Source: Synergistaceae bacterium UBA6083 (GTDB taxonomy: Bacteria; Synergistota; Synergistia; Synergistales; 79-D21). Taken from it: a DNA stretch of 64,000 nt. Location of the stretch: NCBI GenBank assembly GCA_002436015.1, contig DIXJ01000007.1, forward strand, positions 1-64,000, written 5' to 3'. Of this stretch, positions 25,238-34,469 are shown piece by piece; the stretch's first letter is position 1, and every line of letters starts with the position of its first letter. Under the pieces are notes generated by a model. The model had not been told where the DNA came from, did no database searches, and saw only the letters and a list, made by a program, of their open reading frames with translations. A program made the translations under genes and the position numbers.

Positions 25238-25580
25238 AGGAACCGACCTTTCTTCGCGAGGCGAGCATTTCGAAATCCAGGCTACAGGCTCCCCGGTCGA
25301 GAACGCCTTCCACCTGGTCCAAGATGAAGCGTACATGGCCTATTTCGTTCGCGGTGCAAGCGAACGAAAGGCAGGCTTTCGTCCACGAATCTTGCGGGCC
25401 CAGGTCGGACGCGGAAACGTTCGCGCATCTCCTGGCCTGTTCCAGGAGGGAACGGACGACTTGCCGCCGGTCCTTCAGGCTCCTGCTCCCCGGTATTTCG
25501 ATATCCGTGAGCAGGAGCCCGAAATAACAGGCTGGGCCATTTAATCGAAGTGGCGTTTCTCCTCCACGATCTCGTAGCAT
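25209..25580 (-). CDS. ylxP: DUF503 / YlxP family protein
   Basis: A small conserved protein of unknown function, typically found between infB and rbfA. The family core begins at YFGLLLTDIEIPGSRSLKDRRQVV and continues through VSASDL to the antiparallel strand region. No standard start codon lies immediately before the core. The nearest in-frame ATG at 25580 is inside infB and gives a 123-residue protein with a 14-residue extension. A GTG at 25634 would be longer still. The family is usually about 95 residues, so the true start is uncertain and may be a non-standard codon. The C-terminal end overlaps rbfA. Confidence 0.82.
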   Translation of the reverse strand: MLRDRGGETPLRLNGPACYFGLLLTDIEIPGSRSLKDRRQVVRSLLEQARRCANVSASDLGPQDSWTKACLSFACTANEIGHVRFILDQVEGVLDRGACSLDFEMLASRRKVGSYDEFSNRED

Positions 25581-27526
25581 TCGACGTGGTCGCCTTCCTT
25601 GAAGTCGTGGAAATTCGTGAAGCTCATCCCGCACTCGAAACCGTTTGTCACTTCCCGGGCGTCATCCTTGAAGCGCTTGAGGCTGGATAAGGTCCCGTCC
25701 CAGTAAACGACCCCATCCCGGATCAGGCGGATTTTTCCGTTGCGGCGGATCGTTCCCTCAAGGACATAGCTCCCGGCAATCTTCCCTACCTTGGGTACCT
25801 TGAAGGAAGCCCTGATCTCGGCCTGTCCAAGGATCTTTTCCCTGAGGGCCGGCGCCAGGAGGCCTTCCATGGCTGAACGGATATCGTCAATGACATCGTA
25901 GATGATGTTGTAAAGTCGGATTTCTATGCCTTCCGCATCCGAGATCTTCTTTGCATTCGAATCAGGGCGGACATTGAAACCGATGATAACCGCCTTGGAC
26001 GCGGCTGCAAGCATGACGTCAGACTCCGAAATGCGACCGACCCCTTCATGGACAATGTTGATGCCGACTTCGTCGGTTCCGAGCTTCAGCAGCGATCCTC
26101 TCAAAGCTTCCAGGGATCCCTGCACGTCGCATTTCAGCACGAGGCTGAACACGCTGGTTTCCCCTTCCTTAAGTTGCTGGTAGAACTCCTCGAGGGTCAA
26201 CCGGCGAGCGGTTCCCCGCTCGGCTTCCCTGAGTTCCTGGGTCCGGGAATCAATGCAATCGCGAGCCTCGCGCTCGTTCAGCGCCTTCCTGAAACGTTCC
26301 CCTGGACTTGGCAGGCTGTCAAGGCCCAGGACTTCGACGGGTGTGCTTGGTCCAGCTTCGACGACCCATGCACCCTGGTCGTCCAAGAGGCCGCGAACGC
26401 GCCCACATGTGCTCTCGCAAAGAATGATGTCGCCGCGGCGGAGGGTTCCATTCTGGACGATCAGGGTCGCAACGGGGCCCTTGCCCTTGTCAAGCTTGGC
26501 CTCCACGACGACGCCTTCGCCATCCTGGGCTGGGTCAGCCTTCAACTCAGCCATTTCTGCCACGAGCAGGATCATTTCGAGCAATTGGTCCATACCGAGC
26601 CCGGACTTGGCCGACACGTCGACAAAGACGGTGTCTCCGCCCCACTCCTCCGGGATCAGTCCCTGGTCTGAGAGTTGCTGGCGAACGCGATCGGGACGCG
26701 CATCGGGCTTGTCTATCTTGTTGACGGCAACGATGATCGGCACACCGGCTGCCTTAGCATGGTTCAAGGCTTCAACGGTTTGCGGCATGACCCCGTCGTC
26801 CGCCGCGCAGACGAGAATCGCGATATCGGTTACCTGTGCCCCGCGGGCGCGCATGGAGGTGAAAGCCTCATGCCCCGGAGTATCCAGGAAGACGATCTTC
26901 TTTCCTTCGCGCTCGACGACCGAAGCCCCGATATGTTGGGTGATTCCCCCGGCTTCCTTGTCCGCGACGGCTGTCTTGCGAATGTAGTCCAGCAGTGTGG
27001 TTTTGCCATGGTCAACATGTCCCATGACCGTCACGATGGGGGGCCTGTCAACCATGCCGCTTTCCAAGGGGGCCTTCTTCTTGCGGATGGTGGGAACTTC
27101 CTGCAGGGGTTCGGCCTCCTGCAAAAGTTTCAGGTGTTTCCCCGCAAGTTCTTCGATCTTGGAAAGGGTGACTTCGTCAATCCTGGCTGTTGCCGGGACC
27201 ATCAGGCCAGTCGTGACCAAGTACTTGACCACTTCTGCCGTTCCCAGGCCCAGCCTTTCGGCGACTTCCCGAATCGTGATCCCGGCTGGGATTTCCACTG
27301 TTTCAGGCAAGAAAGGATATTCCTCGATAGCCGGGCGCGCCGTTCCTGTGGCAGAGTCTTTCTTACGGCGCTCCCGGACTGTTTCCTCCAGAATTTGCGC
27401 AACATCCGTGTCAATGGAACTCATGTGCGTTTTCACGTCTACAGCCAGGGCCTGAAGGATTTCCATCAACTCCTTGTTGGAAACCTCCAGCATCTTGGCG
27501 AGTTCGTAAACTCTGATCTTACTCAA
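25541..27526 (-). CDS. infB: Translation initiation factor IF-2
   Basis: A 661-residue GTPase that places initiator tRNA on the 30S subunit and promotes subunit joining. An N-terminal IF2_N domain is present ([20 protein letters not shown]), followed by only a short linker and a second IF2_N-like segment near 80-125. The G domain has GHVDHGKT at 169-176, DTPGHEAF and NKID. Domains II to IV are complete, ending in a C-terminal barrel with GFECGM. The protein is short compared with the 700-1000 residues of many bacteria, because the variable linker is nearly absent. Its start overlaps ylxQ by four bases. Confidence 0.96.
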   Translation of the reverse strand: MSKIRVYELAKMLEVSNKELMEILQALAVDVKTHMSSIDTDVAQILEETVRERRKKDSATGTARPAIEEYPFLPETVEIPAGITIREVAERLGLGTAEVVKYLVTTGLMVPATARIDEVTLSKIEELAGKHLKLLQEAEPLQEVPTIRKKKAPLESGMVDRPPIVTVMGHVDHGKTTLLDYIRKTAVADKEAGGITQHIGASVVEREGKKIVFLDTPGHEAFTSMRARGAQVTDIAILVCAADDGVMPQTVEALNHAKAAGVPIIVAVNKIDKPDARPDRVRQQLSDQGLIPEEWGGDTVFVDVSAKSGLGMDQLLEMILLVAEMAELKADPAQDGEGVVVEAKLDKGKGPVATLIVQNGTLRRGDIILCESTCGRVRGLLDDQGAWVVEAGPSTPVEVLGLDSLPSPGERFRKALNEREARDCIDSRTQELREAERGTARRLTLEEFYQQLKEGETSVFSLVLKCDVQGSLEALRGSLLKLGTDEVGINIVHEGVGRISESDVMLAAASKAVIIGFNVRPDSNAKKISDAEGIEIRLYNIIYDVIDDIRSAMEGLLAPALREKILGQAEIRASFKVPKVGKIAGSYVLEGTIRRNGKIRLIRDGVVYWDGTLSSLKRFKDDAREVTNGFECGMSFTNFHDFKEGDHVECYEIVEEKRHFD

Positions 27527-27864
27527 ATGACATCACCTTCCCGTCTCAAATCCTCCAGGAGCATTTCGGCAAACTGACTAGCCATAGGCAAGCCCACAAC
27601 CTGGGCTGAAGCGAGCCCCAAGGCTGCTCCGAGTTCCCAGCGCGAGACCGATTCCAGATTAACGACGCGATCCCCTCTCTTTGCTGCTGCTGACAGGAAC
27701 CTGCGTTCCACCGCAGGAGAAGCATCGTTTGAAAGAAACAGGAGAAACGGAGCTTTTCCTGCCGAGATCTCCGCTCTTATCCTGTCCTGTCCGATCACGG
27801 CCAAGCCAGCCCGGCGCACGAGCCCCAATTTCAGCAGGAGGCTTCGCTTTAGCCCATCGGTCAA
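27523..27864 (-). CDS. ylxQ: L7Ae/L30e-fold RNA-binding protein, YlxQ family
   Basis: A 113-residue protein with the L7Ae-type alpha-beta-alpha fold. It has a basic N-terminus (KRSLLLKLGLVRRAG), a central hydrophobic strand PFLLFLSNDASP, and a C-terminal helix with SRWELGAALG. YlxQ proteins are thought to bind kink-turn RNA, but their exact role is not established. The position between ylxR and infB is conserved in many bacteria. The stop overlaps the infB start, so the genes are likely coupled. Confidence 0.87.
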   Translation of the reverse strand: MTDGLKRSLLLKLGLVRRAGLAVIGQDRIRAEISAGKAPFLLFLSNDASPAVERRFLSAAAKRGDRVVNLESVSRWELGAALGLASAQVVGLPMASQFAEMLLEDLRREGDVI

Positions 27865-27866
27865 GC

Positions 27867-28172
27867 CTAATCCTCCTTCGCGGAAAGGCTTGCGATTGCC
27901 GCCGCGATTTCTTCATAAAAGGAGGCTGGAACCTCGACCTTGAGGCACCGGGAAAGAGCCTTCCTTCGGCGGGCTTCCTTCAGGCATTCGAGGTTGGTGC
28001 AAAGGTAAGCACCTCGTCCTGGCGCCCGTCCTGTAAAGTCGATCGCAAGTTCGCCATCTTTATTTCTTACGATCCTGATCAGGCCCTTTTTCGCAGATTC
28101 AACCCCGCACCCTATACAGGTCCGCGGGCGGATTCTCCTTACTGTTTGCGCTCCTGTTTCTCTTCGGACCAT
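27867..28172 (-). CDS. ylxR: DUF448 / YlxR family nucleic-acid-binding protein
   Basis: A 101-residue protein with the YlxR signature: RTCIGC near 17-22, then IDFTGRAPGRGAYLC near 49-63. Family members bind RNA and have been linked to RNase P and to transcription control. The chosen ATG at 28172 lies 34 bases inside nusA. AAGGAG sits further downstream, just after the nusA stop, so a shorter protein from a non-AUG codon cannot be excluded. It belongs to the rimP-infB operon. Confidence 0.87.
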   Translation of the reverse strand: MVRRETGAQTVRRIRPRTCIGCGVESAKKGLIRIVRNKDGELAIDFTGRAPGRGAYLCTNLECLKEARRRKALSRCLKVEVPASFYEEIAAAIASLSAKED

Positions 28173-29275
28173 AAGTCCTTCGTTTCTCCCTTGATTATAT
28201 CTTCAAAGAGATCCTGCAAGGTGGGCATCCTCTCGGGTTCCAGCACCTTAATGTCGATTTTCCAGCCTGTCAGCCGGGCAGCAAGGCGGACGTTTTGTCC
28301 GGCCTTCCCGATCGCCAGCGAAAGCTGATCGGGCCGCACGTAAACCTTAACGGATTTCTCCGATTCCAGGACGGGTTCGACTTTCACGACCTTCGCTGGG
28401 GAAAGTGAATTTCGCACGTACTGGAGTGGGTCCGTGTTCCAGATGATGATGTCGATGCGTTCGTCACGAAGTTCGGCGCTGATAGACTTGATGCGGGTTC
28501 CCTTGTTCCCGACGCATGCCCCGACGGGGTCGACGTTCGGATCCAGTGTCGAGACGGCGACCTTGGCCCTGGCTCCGGCTTCTCGGACGATGCCCCGGAT
28601 CTCCACAGTTCCCTCTCGAATTTCCGGCACCTCGAGTTCCAGCAGCCGGCGCAAAAGTCCCGGGTGCGTACGGGAGACGACAATTCGAGGTCCCTTGCTC
28701 GTCCGGCGCACGTCCAGGAGAAGGAATTTCATCCGCTCTCCTGAATTGTAGGCTTCTGCCAGGATGCGTTCCTCCCGGGGGAGAATCGCTTCGGACCGTT
28801 CGTTCAGGCGGACGAGGACCTGGTCCCCTTCGGACTTGAATATGACCCCATTCACGAGATTGCCGATACGGTCGGAAAACTCCTCGAAAATGACCTGTCG
28901 CTCCGCGTCCTTGATCCTCTGGAGAATAACCTGTCGGGCTGTCTGGGCCGCGATTCGCCCGAAATCTTCCGGGAAGACCTCGACACGAACAAGATCCCCA
29001 ACGGAGATGTCGGGAAGGCCCATGCTTTCGGCTTCGGCCACGGTCATTTGGGTGTCCGGGTCCGTGACCTCTTCGCTGACTTGCTTGACCTCGTAAAGAA
29101 CCATCGCGCCGTTTTCGGGTTCGATATGGACCTCTACGTTCTGGTTGCCCCCCCGGTGCTTACGGTAAGAGGAAACAAGGGCAGCTTCGAGGCTCGAGAT
29201 GATGATTTCCGACGATAGCCCCTTTTCCTGCTCAATTTGCTTCAAGGCCTTGATGAAATCCTTTCCGAGCTGCAT
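28139..29275 (-). CDS. nusA: Transcription termination/antitermination factor NusA
   Basis: A 378-residue RNA polymerase-binding protein. The N-terminal domain (KDFIKALKQIEQEKGLS) contacts polymerase. It is followed by an S1 domain and two KH domains, the second with LAIGKAGQNVRLAARL. The E. coli-type acidic C-terminal repeats are absent, as in many bacteria. GGAGG lies seven bases before the ATG at 29275, and an ATG at 29281 is too close to it. NusA acts on hairpin-dependent pausing and termination. That matters here because a terminator hairpin precedes rimP in the same operon. Confidence 0.95.
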   Translation of the reverse strand: MQLGKDFIKALKQIEQEKGLSSEIIISSLEAALVSSYRKHRGGNQNVEVHIEPENGAMVLYEVKQVSEEVTDPDTQMTVAEAESMGLPDISVGDLVRVEVFPEDFGRIAAQTARQVILQRIKDAERQVIFEEFSDRIGNLVNGVIFKSEGDQVLVRLNERSEAILPREERILAEAYNSGERMKFLLLDVRRTSKGPRIVVSRTHPGLLRRLLELEVPEIREGTVEIRGIVREAGARAKVAVSTLDPNVDPVGACVGNKGTRIKSISAELRDERIDIIIWNTDPLQYVRNSLSPAKVVKVEPVLESEKSVKVYVRPDQLSLAIGKAGQNVRLAARLTGWKIDIKVLEPERMPTLQDLFEDIIKGETKDLWSEEKQERKQ

Positions 29276-29309
29276 GGTCATGCCTCCTCAAAACCTCAGT
29301 GCTTGCGTT

Positions 29310-29786
29310 TTAAATCTCGCCTTCGTAGACGAGGTTTGCCTTGCGTACGGATTCAAACGGGAAAACGATGGAAACTTCGTCTTCCGTGAGAAAAACGATC
29401 TTTTCGCCGTCGACGCAATGGATCTGTCCCTTGAAATTTCTCTGCCCGTTTAAATTTTCCTTGAGTTGAACCCTGGCTTTGCTTCCCTGGAATCGCCTGA
29501 AGTCCTCAAGTTTGCGGAGAGGCCGTTCTAGCCCTGGTGAACTGACTTCGAGAAAGTGCTTTCCCCGGAAGAAAGGGTCGATTTCTTCCTGGATCCCGCT
29601 CAAGGCCCTGGAGACCTTCTCGCAATCCCCCACACCGATTCCGGCTGTCGAGTCAATGATCACGCGGAGGATCGAACGGCCTTCCTCGTGGGTCAGTTCG
29701 ATATCCACGCACTCGTAGCCTGCCTTTTCTATCGTTTCCTCCAGGGTCTTAACCAACTTCAAACGCCGTTCCCTGCGCGGGTCCAC
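29310..29786 (-). CDS. rimP: Ribosome maturation factor RimP
   Basis: A 158-residue protein required for 30S maturation. The N-terminal domain carries the pattern GYECVDIELTHEEGRSILRV and the link RALSGIQEEIDPF. The C-terminal SH3-like domain has EVSSPGLERPLRKLEDF near residues 85-101. A GTG start at 29786 follows a purine-rich AAGGGGGTGGAG site. It is the first gene of the rimP-nusA-ylxR-ylxQ-infB-ylxP-rbfA-nrnA-truB-ribF operon. Confidence 0.93.
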   Translation of the reverse strand: MDPRRERRLKLVKTLEETIEKAGYECVDIELTHEEGRSILRVIIDSTAGIGVGDCEKVSRALSGIQEEIDPFFRGKHFLEVSSPGLERPLRKLEDFRRFQGSKARVQLKENLNGQRNFKGQIHCVDGEKIVFLTEDEVSIVFPFESVRKANLVYEGEI

Positions 29787-29805
29787 GAGCTTTCTCCACC
29801 CCCTT

Positions 29806-29836
29806 AAAAAACGAAGAGTGGGCGGGGCCCACTCTT
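29806..29836 (-). terminator. Intrinsic terminator between guaB and rimP, inside the predicted rimP leader
   Basis: On the minus strand a perfect nine-base-pair stem (29836-29828 with 29822-29814) and a five-base loop are followed by CG and six T residues (29811-29806). The RimP ribosome-binding site starts directly after the T run. It lies about 30 bases downstream of the predicted rimP-operon start site, so it can stop transcripts from guaB and also from the rimP promoter itself. Confidence 0.82.
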
Positions 29837-29871
29837 AGACGTGAACAGGGACAAAATGATGCGCAAAAGTG

Positions 29872-29901
29872 AGTATAGCATGCACTCCCTGGCAAATTCA
29901 A
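29872..29901 (-). promoter_or_regulatory. Promoter of the rimP-nusA-infB operon
   Basis: The minus strand has -35 TTGAAT (29901-29896), an 18-base spacer and -10 TATACT (29877-29872). The -10 is preceded by TGC, an extended -10 element. Transcription would start near 29865, about 80 bases ahead of rimP and upstream of the terminator hairpin. Confidence 0.65.
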
Positions 29902-29932
29902 GGGAGGGGGCTTCCCCGGAAAGGGACGGGAA

Positions 29933-31405
29933 CTACTCGGCCCAGTAGTTGGGGGCCTCCTTTGTGATGACGACATCGTGCGGATGGCTTTCCTTAACGG
30001 AGGCAGCCGTAACTTTGACAAAGCAGGATTTCTCGTGAAGCGCCTCGATGTTTGCAGCTCCTACATAACCCATGCCGGAGCGCAATCCCCCGATCATCTG
30101 GAAAATGACTGCCCCTGCGGTTCCCTTGTAAGGGACAAGTCCTTCTATACCCTCGGGAACAAGCTTTTCTTCGGATACGCCTTCCTGGAAGTATCGATCC
30201 TTGCTGCAGCCTTCCTTCATCGCGCCGAGGGAGCCCATACCCCGGTAGCTCTTGTAGGAACGGCCGCGATAAATGACTTCCTCTCCAGGGCTTTCTTCAG
30301 TTCCTGCAAAGAGAGAACCGATCATGACCGAGTCGGCTCCTGCAGCCAGGGCCTTGACGACGTCACCCGAGTACCGGACCCCTCCATCCGCAACAACCTT
30401 CTTGCCGAGTCGGTGAGCAACCGGAGCCACCTCCATGATGGCTGCGACCTGGGGTACGCCGATCCCGGCGACGATTCGGGTTGTGCAGATCGAACCGGGG
30501 CCGACACCGACCTTTACGGAATCCGCGCCTGCCTCGATGAGGGCTTCCGCAGCTCGGGCCGTTGCAATGTTTCCCGCCACGAGGGGAAGGTCAGGGTAGG
30601 TTTTCCTGAGAAAACGGACGGTATCCAGGACAGTCTTTGAATGACCGTGCGCCGTGTCGGCCACGATGAGGTCCACTCCTCCCCTTACCAGGGCTTCGAC
30701 CCTTTCCGGGACGTCTCTGCCGACCCCGACCGCGGCCCCAACGCGGAGACGGCCGTGGGAATCCTTGCAGGCGTTCGGAAAATCCTTTACCTTCTGGATG
30801 TCCTTGATCGTGATAAGTCCCTTCAGGGTCCCGTTTCCGTCGACGATCGGCAGCTTCTCCACCTTGTGGCGCATAAGGATCGCCTTGGCGTCCTCAAGGG
30901 TCGTTCCGACAGGAGCCGTGATCAATTTTTCCTTCGTCATGACATTGCTGACCGGCTGGGCATAATCCGTGACGAAACGAAGGTCCCGGTTCGTGATGAT
31001 GCCCACGAGCTGCATGTTCACGTTGACGATCGGAACCCCGGAAATGTGGTAATGCTCCATGAGGGAAACGGCCTCCTGGACTGCGGCCGTCGGGGGGAGG
31101 AAAAACGGGTCGACGATAACGCCGGATTCGGATCGCTTGACCTTGTCGATCTCCCGGACCTGGGCTTCGGGAGTCATGTTCCTGTGGATGATCCCGAGCC
31201 CGCCTTCCCTTGCCACGGCAATCGCGAGCCTTCCTTCGGTAACCGTATCCATGGCCGCGCTGCAGAGAGGGATGTTCAGGGGAATCTGAGGGGTGATCCA
31301 GCTTCGGACGTCTACCGTGGTAGGAACAACTTCACTGTAATCAGGAACCAGAAGAATGTCATCGAATGTGAACCCTTCGTATGGTACAAATCTGCTCTCC
31401 AACAT
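29933..31405 (-). CDS. guaB: Inosine-5'-monophosphate dehydrogenase
   Basis: A 490-residue enzyme that oxidises IMP to XMP with NAD, the committed step of guanine nucleotide synthesis. The catalytic barrel is interrupted by two CBS domains (residues about 95-215). The catalytic Cys is in [11 protein letters not shown], and the mobile flap carries the [10 protein letters not shown] segment. The ATG at 31405, with GGAGGTG upstream, gives the normal N-terminus [18 protein letters not shown]. The frame is open to 31528, inside ispDF. It is the last gene of the long V-ATPase-to-guaB run. A small GGGG-AAG-CCCC hairpin follows its stop codon. Confidence 0.96.
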   Translation of the reverse strand: MLESRFVPYEGFTFDDILLVPDYSEVVPTTVDVRSWITPQIPLNIPLCSAAMDTVTEGRLAIAVAREGGLGIIHRNMTPEAQVREIDKVKRSESGVIVDPFFLPPTAAVQEAVSLMEHYHISGVPIVNVNMQLVGIITNRDLRFVTDYAQPVSNVMTKEKLITAPVGTTLEDAKAILMRHKVEKLPIVDGNGTLKGLITIKDIQKVKDFPNACKDSHGRLRVGAAVGVGRDVPERVEALVRGGVDLIVADTAHGHSKTVLDTVRFLRKTYPDLPLVAGNIATARAAEALIEAGADSVKVGVGPGSICTTRIVAGIGVPQVAAIMEVAPVAHRLGKKVVADGGVRYSGDVVKALAAGADSVMIGSLFAGTEESPGEEVIYRGRSYKSYRGMGSLGAMKEGCSKDRYFQEGVSEEKLVPEGIEGLVPYKGTAGAVIFQMIGGLRSGMGYVGAANIEALHEKSCFVKVTAASVKESHPHDVVITKEAPNYWAE

Positions 31406-31475
31406 GATCCTAGCACCTCCCGGTGAAACACTTGGCGGAAGTCTATACGAAAAGTCGCCCAGGGGCAAGCATTCT

Positions 31476-32654
31476 TTAAAAAAGTAGCTTCGCGAAAGAA
31501 ACTTTCCTTGAAAGCGTAGCAATCGCATGGCATTCCATGCACTTGGCCTCTCCTGTCGCTCCTATGCCTTCGCCCGACTTGACCTTGATGTTGACATGCC
31601 GAATGCCCGATGGGCACTCCAAGGCACTTTCCATGGAAGCTTTCATCTCTTCGACAAGGTTGCCCAACCTTGGGACCTGGGCTATGAGAGTGAGATCGAT
31701 CCAGCGTATCGTCCAACCCTCTTCCCTGACCTTCCATGCCGCTTCACGAAAGAGGGAAAGGCTGAATGCGTCCTTGTACCGAGAGTTCGTCGCCGGGAAA
31801 AGGATTCCGATGTCGGGCAGCCCGGCTCCACCCAGGAGCGCGTCGGATGCCGCATGGCAAAGGCAGTCTGCATCCGAGTGGCCATCGAGGCCGAGCCTTG
31901 ACGGAACCTTGATCCCTCCAAGGACGAGGGATCGCCCGGGAACGAGGGGATGGATATCGTAGCCATATCCCGTTCGCCATTCAAGGGGGCCTGAAAGGAG
32001 CGTCTGGGCCAGGGCCAGGTCTTCCGGGTAAGTGACCTTTATGTTTGCCGTTTCACCCTGCACGAGCGTAACTTGTCTTCCGGATGCATTCCAGGCCTCC
32101 GATTCGTCGCGCGCTCCGCTACCGAACCGCTCCAGGGCGTCGATCAGGTCCTCGCGTGCGAAGGCCTGTGGAGTCTGGGCCCGGTAAAGATCTTCCCGGT
32201 TGACGGTTTCGAGTCCTTCCAAGGTCACGCGCTTTAAGGCATCCGCGACCGGAAGCACCGGGATTGCCCCTCCGGTCAGGTGTACCTTCCTGAGAAGTTC
32301 CCTGCAGAGGTGCTCGGAAGCGAGAGGTCTTGCCGCATCATGGACAAGAACGACTTCCCCCTTTGCAGCCCTGAGTCCGTTCATCACGGAAATGGACCGC
32401 TCGTCTCCCCCGACTGCCAGGGTAAGGGGAATCCTGAAAGCCGGGATGTTTCCGGGCAAGCTTTCAAGGTCTTCCGGGGAAACCACTAGAACCAGTTCAT
32501 CCACGTTCGACTGCAAAGAAAGAGTCTCAGCCAGGCGGGCCGACCATTCCCATAGCGGATGGCCTGCCGCCTCGGAGTATTGCTTGGGAACCTGGCCGCC
32601 GAAACGCTTTCCCCTGCCGGCCGCGACGAGGACGAAAGAAGTGCCTCCCGTCAA
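31476..32654 (-). CDS. ispDF: Bifunctional IspD/IspF of the MEP isoprenoid pathway
   Basis: A 392-residue fusion. Residues about 5-225 form MEP cytidylyltransferase: VLVAAGRGKRFGG near 8-20 binds CTP, and VHDAARPL is the family signature. From about 232 the MEcPP synthase IspF begins with GYGYDIHPL, DGHSDADCLCHA supplies the zinc ligands, and VNIKVKSGEGIG lies near the end. Fusion of these non-consecutive pathway enzymes is known in several bacterial groups. A TTG start overlaps the stop of the PIN-TRAM gene. Confidence 0.94.
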   Translation of the reverse strand: MTGGTSFVLVAAGRGKRFGGQVPKQYSEAAGHPLWEWSARLAETLSLQSNVDELVLVVSPEDLESLPGNIPAFRIPLTLAVGGDERSISVMNGLRAAKGEVVLVHDAARPLASEHLCRELLRKVHLTGGAIPVLPVADALKRVTLEGLETVNREDLYRAQTPQAFAREDLIDALERFGSGARDESEAWNASGRQVTLVQGETANIKVTYPEDLALAQTLLSGPLEWRTGYGYDIHPLVPGRSLVLGGIKVPSRLGLDGHSDADCLCHAASDALLGGAGLPDIGILFPATNSRYKDAFSLSLFREAAWKVREEGWTIRWIDLTLIAQVPRLGNLVEEMKASMESALECPSGIRHVNIKVKSGEGIGATGEAKCMECHAIATLSRKVSFAKLLF

Positions 32655-33814
32655 CGCGAAACCTCCCTGACGAAACGTCCGAAAATCATCCTTCCCGCGG
32701 AGGTCTGGAGGAGGGATGTGACGAAGACCTCGACTCTCCGACCGATATAGCGCTGGCCGTCTTCTACGACAATCATCGTTCCGTCTTCCAGGTAGCCGAC
32801 TCCCTGGTTGGGTTCCTTCCCCTCTCGGAGGATATCCACCGTTAGGCTTTCGCCCGGAAGAAGGACGGGTTTCAGCGAGTTGGAGAGATCGTTCACGTTG
32901 AGAATCAGGACTTTCTCGACCTGGGCCCTCATGTTGAGGTTGTAATCCGTTGTGAGAACCTTTCCCCCCATTTGTTTTGCGAGGGAGAGGAGAGCCTCGT
33001 CGACGGCCTCTAATCCCAGGTCTTTAAGGGTGACTTCCAGAACTTCAACCTGGATTTCCTTGAGTTTTTGCAGTTCGCTGACAACGTCAAAGCCGCGGCG
33101 ACCCCTAGATCGCTTTATCGGGTCTGTTGAATCGGCTACAGACTGGAGTTCTGTCAGGACGAATCTTGGAAGGGCGATCGGTCCGTCAAGGAACCCAACT
33201 TTTGCGATGTCCAGTATCCTACCATCGATGATGACACTGGTATCAAGAATTTTCGGGGCCGTTCCCCGGTTTTCTTCGACGTAGATCTCTTCGGGCTGCT
33301 GAGGTTGCGGGTGCTTGCTCTTCTTTCCGCGGAAGACCAGTTTCCCCTTCAAGCCTCCCAGGGAAGACCACATGGTTAGAATTTCGTCCCGCCGACGGGA
33401 AAATATTCGAACGCCCAGATAACCCAAAGTCAGGTTAAGGAGCACGGCAATATAGCTTCCAATAGCCGGTAACCGGGAAAAGGGGAGCGCAATCAGGTTT
33501 GCGACGAGCAGGCCAACAATCAAGCCGATAACGGAGATCGAAATGTCGTGCCAGCTCGTGGTTTGGAGCTGCCTCTCCGAGAATGATCCGATTAAACCGA
33601 GACCTCTTACGAAATAACTGGTAAGAATGAAGCCGGCGAGCGAGAGGAAACCAATGGACAAGAGGTTCACCGCGATCACGTGACTCATTGAGATTCCCGG
33701 CCACCAGCCCTGCTTGAGTGCGAACTGGGCCATCTGGTATCCTGCAACACCGCCTAGCAAAGCAAACAGGATCCGCGTACCTGCCTTCATGATCCTTCCA
33801 AATCCCTCTGCCAT
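32651..33814 (-). CDS. Membrane-anchored PIN-TRAM domain protein (YacL family)
   Basis: A 387-residue protein with about four N-terminal transmembrane helices in residues 10-145. A PIN nuclease domain begins at ILDTSVIIDGRILDI near 188-202 and includes LTTDYNL, which supply the acidic metal ligands. A C-terminal TRAM domain (GEGKE-like, here REGKEPNQGVGYLEDG) is probably RNA-binding. This is the YacL architecture, often encoded next to ispD, as here. The function is thought to be membrane-associated RNA cleavage, without firm proof. Confidence 0.9.
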   Translation of the reverse strand: MAEGFGRIMKAGTRILFALLGGVAGYQMAQFALKQGWWPGISMSHVIAVNLLSIGFLSLAGFILTSYFVRGLGLIGSFSERQLQTTSWHDISISVIGLIVGLLVANLIALPFSRLPAIGSYIAVLLNLTLGYLGVRIFSRRRDEILTMWSSLGGLKGKLVFRGKKSKHPQPQQPEEIYVEENRGTAPKILDTSVIIDGRILDIAKVGFLDGPIALPRFVLTELQSVADSTDPIKRSRGRRGFDVVSELQKLKEIQVEVLEVTLKDLGLEAVDEALLSLAKQMGGKVLTTDYNLNMRAQVEKVLILNVNDLSNSLKPVLLPGESLTVDILREGKEPNQGVGYLEDGTMIVVEDGQRYIGRRVEVFVTSLLQTSAGRMIFGRFVREVSR

Positions 33815-33828
33815 GTTCTCACTCCTTC

Positions 33829-34452
33829 CTATTGAATTTCACGCGGTTCCGTGTCCGCGACCTTTTGCCTGGCTTCGAGGGCAGCATGGAGGGTGACCCG
33901 GTCCGCATACCCGATACTACCTCCGACAGGAAGTCCGTATGCCAGTCTTGATAGCCGGGTTCCGCAGCTTTTGAGCGCATCAAGGACGGCAAAATAGGTG
34001 AGATCCCCTTCCACGCAGGGATTGGTTGCTATGATGACCTCTCTTATACCGAGTCCCAGGATGCGGTTCCGGATCGCCTCCAGGACGCGACTGTCAAGCT
34101 CTTCACCGTCAAGGGGTGAAACGCGTCCTCCGAGGACGTGGTAAAGTCCGCTGAAAACAGAGGCCTGCTCAAGGCACATCAGGTCCTCGGCCGTTTCGAC
34201 CACACACAAAACTTTGCGGTCCCTCAAGGGGTCGGCGCAAACCGGGCATGGGTCGTCTTCCGTGTAATTCCCGCATTCCGGGCAAGGATGCAGGCGTTCC
34301 TTCAGGGTCCTGACCGCCTCGGATAAATCCCGGCTAAAAGCTTCCGGTTGTCCCAGCAAGTGGAACACAATGCGTCGGGCGCTTTTTTCACCGATGCCCG
34401 GTAACCTGCAGAGTGCGGCGGTCAGTTTTTCGATCGGGAGGGGAAGGGACAA
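33829..34452 (-). CDS. recR: Recombination protein RecR
   Basis: A 207-residue protein of the RecFOR pathway that helps load RecA at gaps. The N-terminal helix-hairpin-helix is LCRLPGIGEKSARRIVFHL. The four-cysteine zinc finger is in CPECGNYTEDDPCPVC near 57-72. The Toprim domain starts at VLCVVETAEDL. It begins 17 bases after ybaB with a TTG start and is the usual ybaB-recR pair. Confidence 0.95.
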   Translation of the reverse strand: MSLPLPIEKLTAALCRLPGIGEKSARRIVFHLLGQPEAFSRDLSEAVRTLKERLHPCPECGNYTEDDPCPVCADPLRDRKVLCVVETAEDLMCLEQASVFSGLYHVLGGRVSPLDGEELDSRVLEAIRNRILGLGIREVIIATNPCVEGDLTYFAVLDALKSCGTRLSRLAYGLPVGGSIGYADRVTLHAALEARQKVADTEPREIQ

Positions 34453-34469
34453 GGCCTGTCCTGCCTGCC

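Noticed and set aside
31406..31475. A guaB promoter (TTGCCC with TATAGA)
   Set aside because: The spacing is about 15 bases and the region codes for the end of ispDF, so the match is not convincing.
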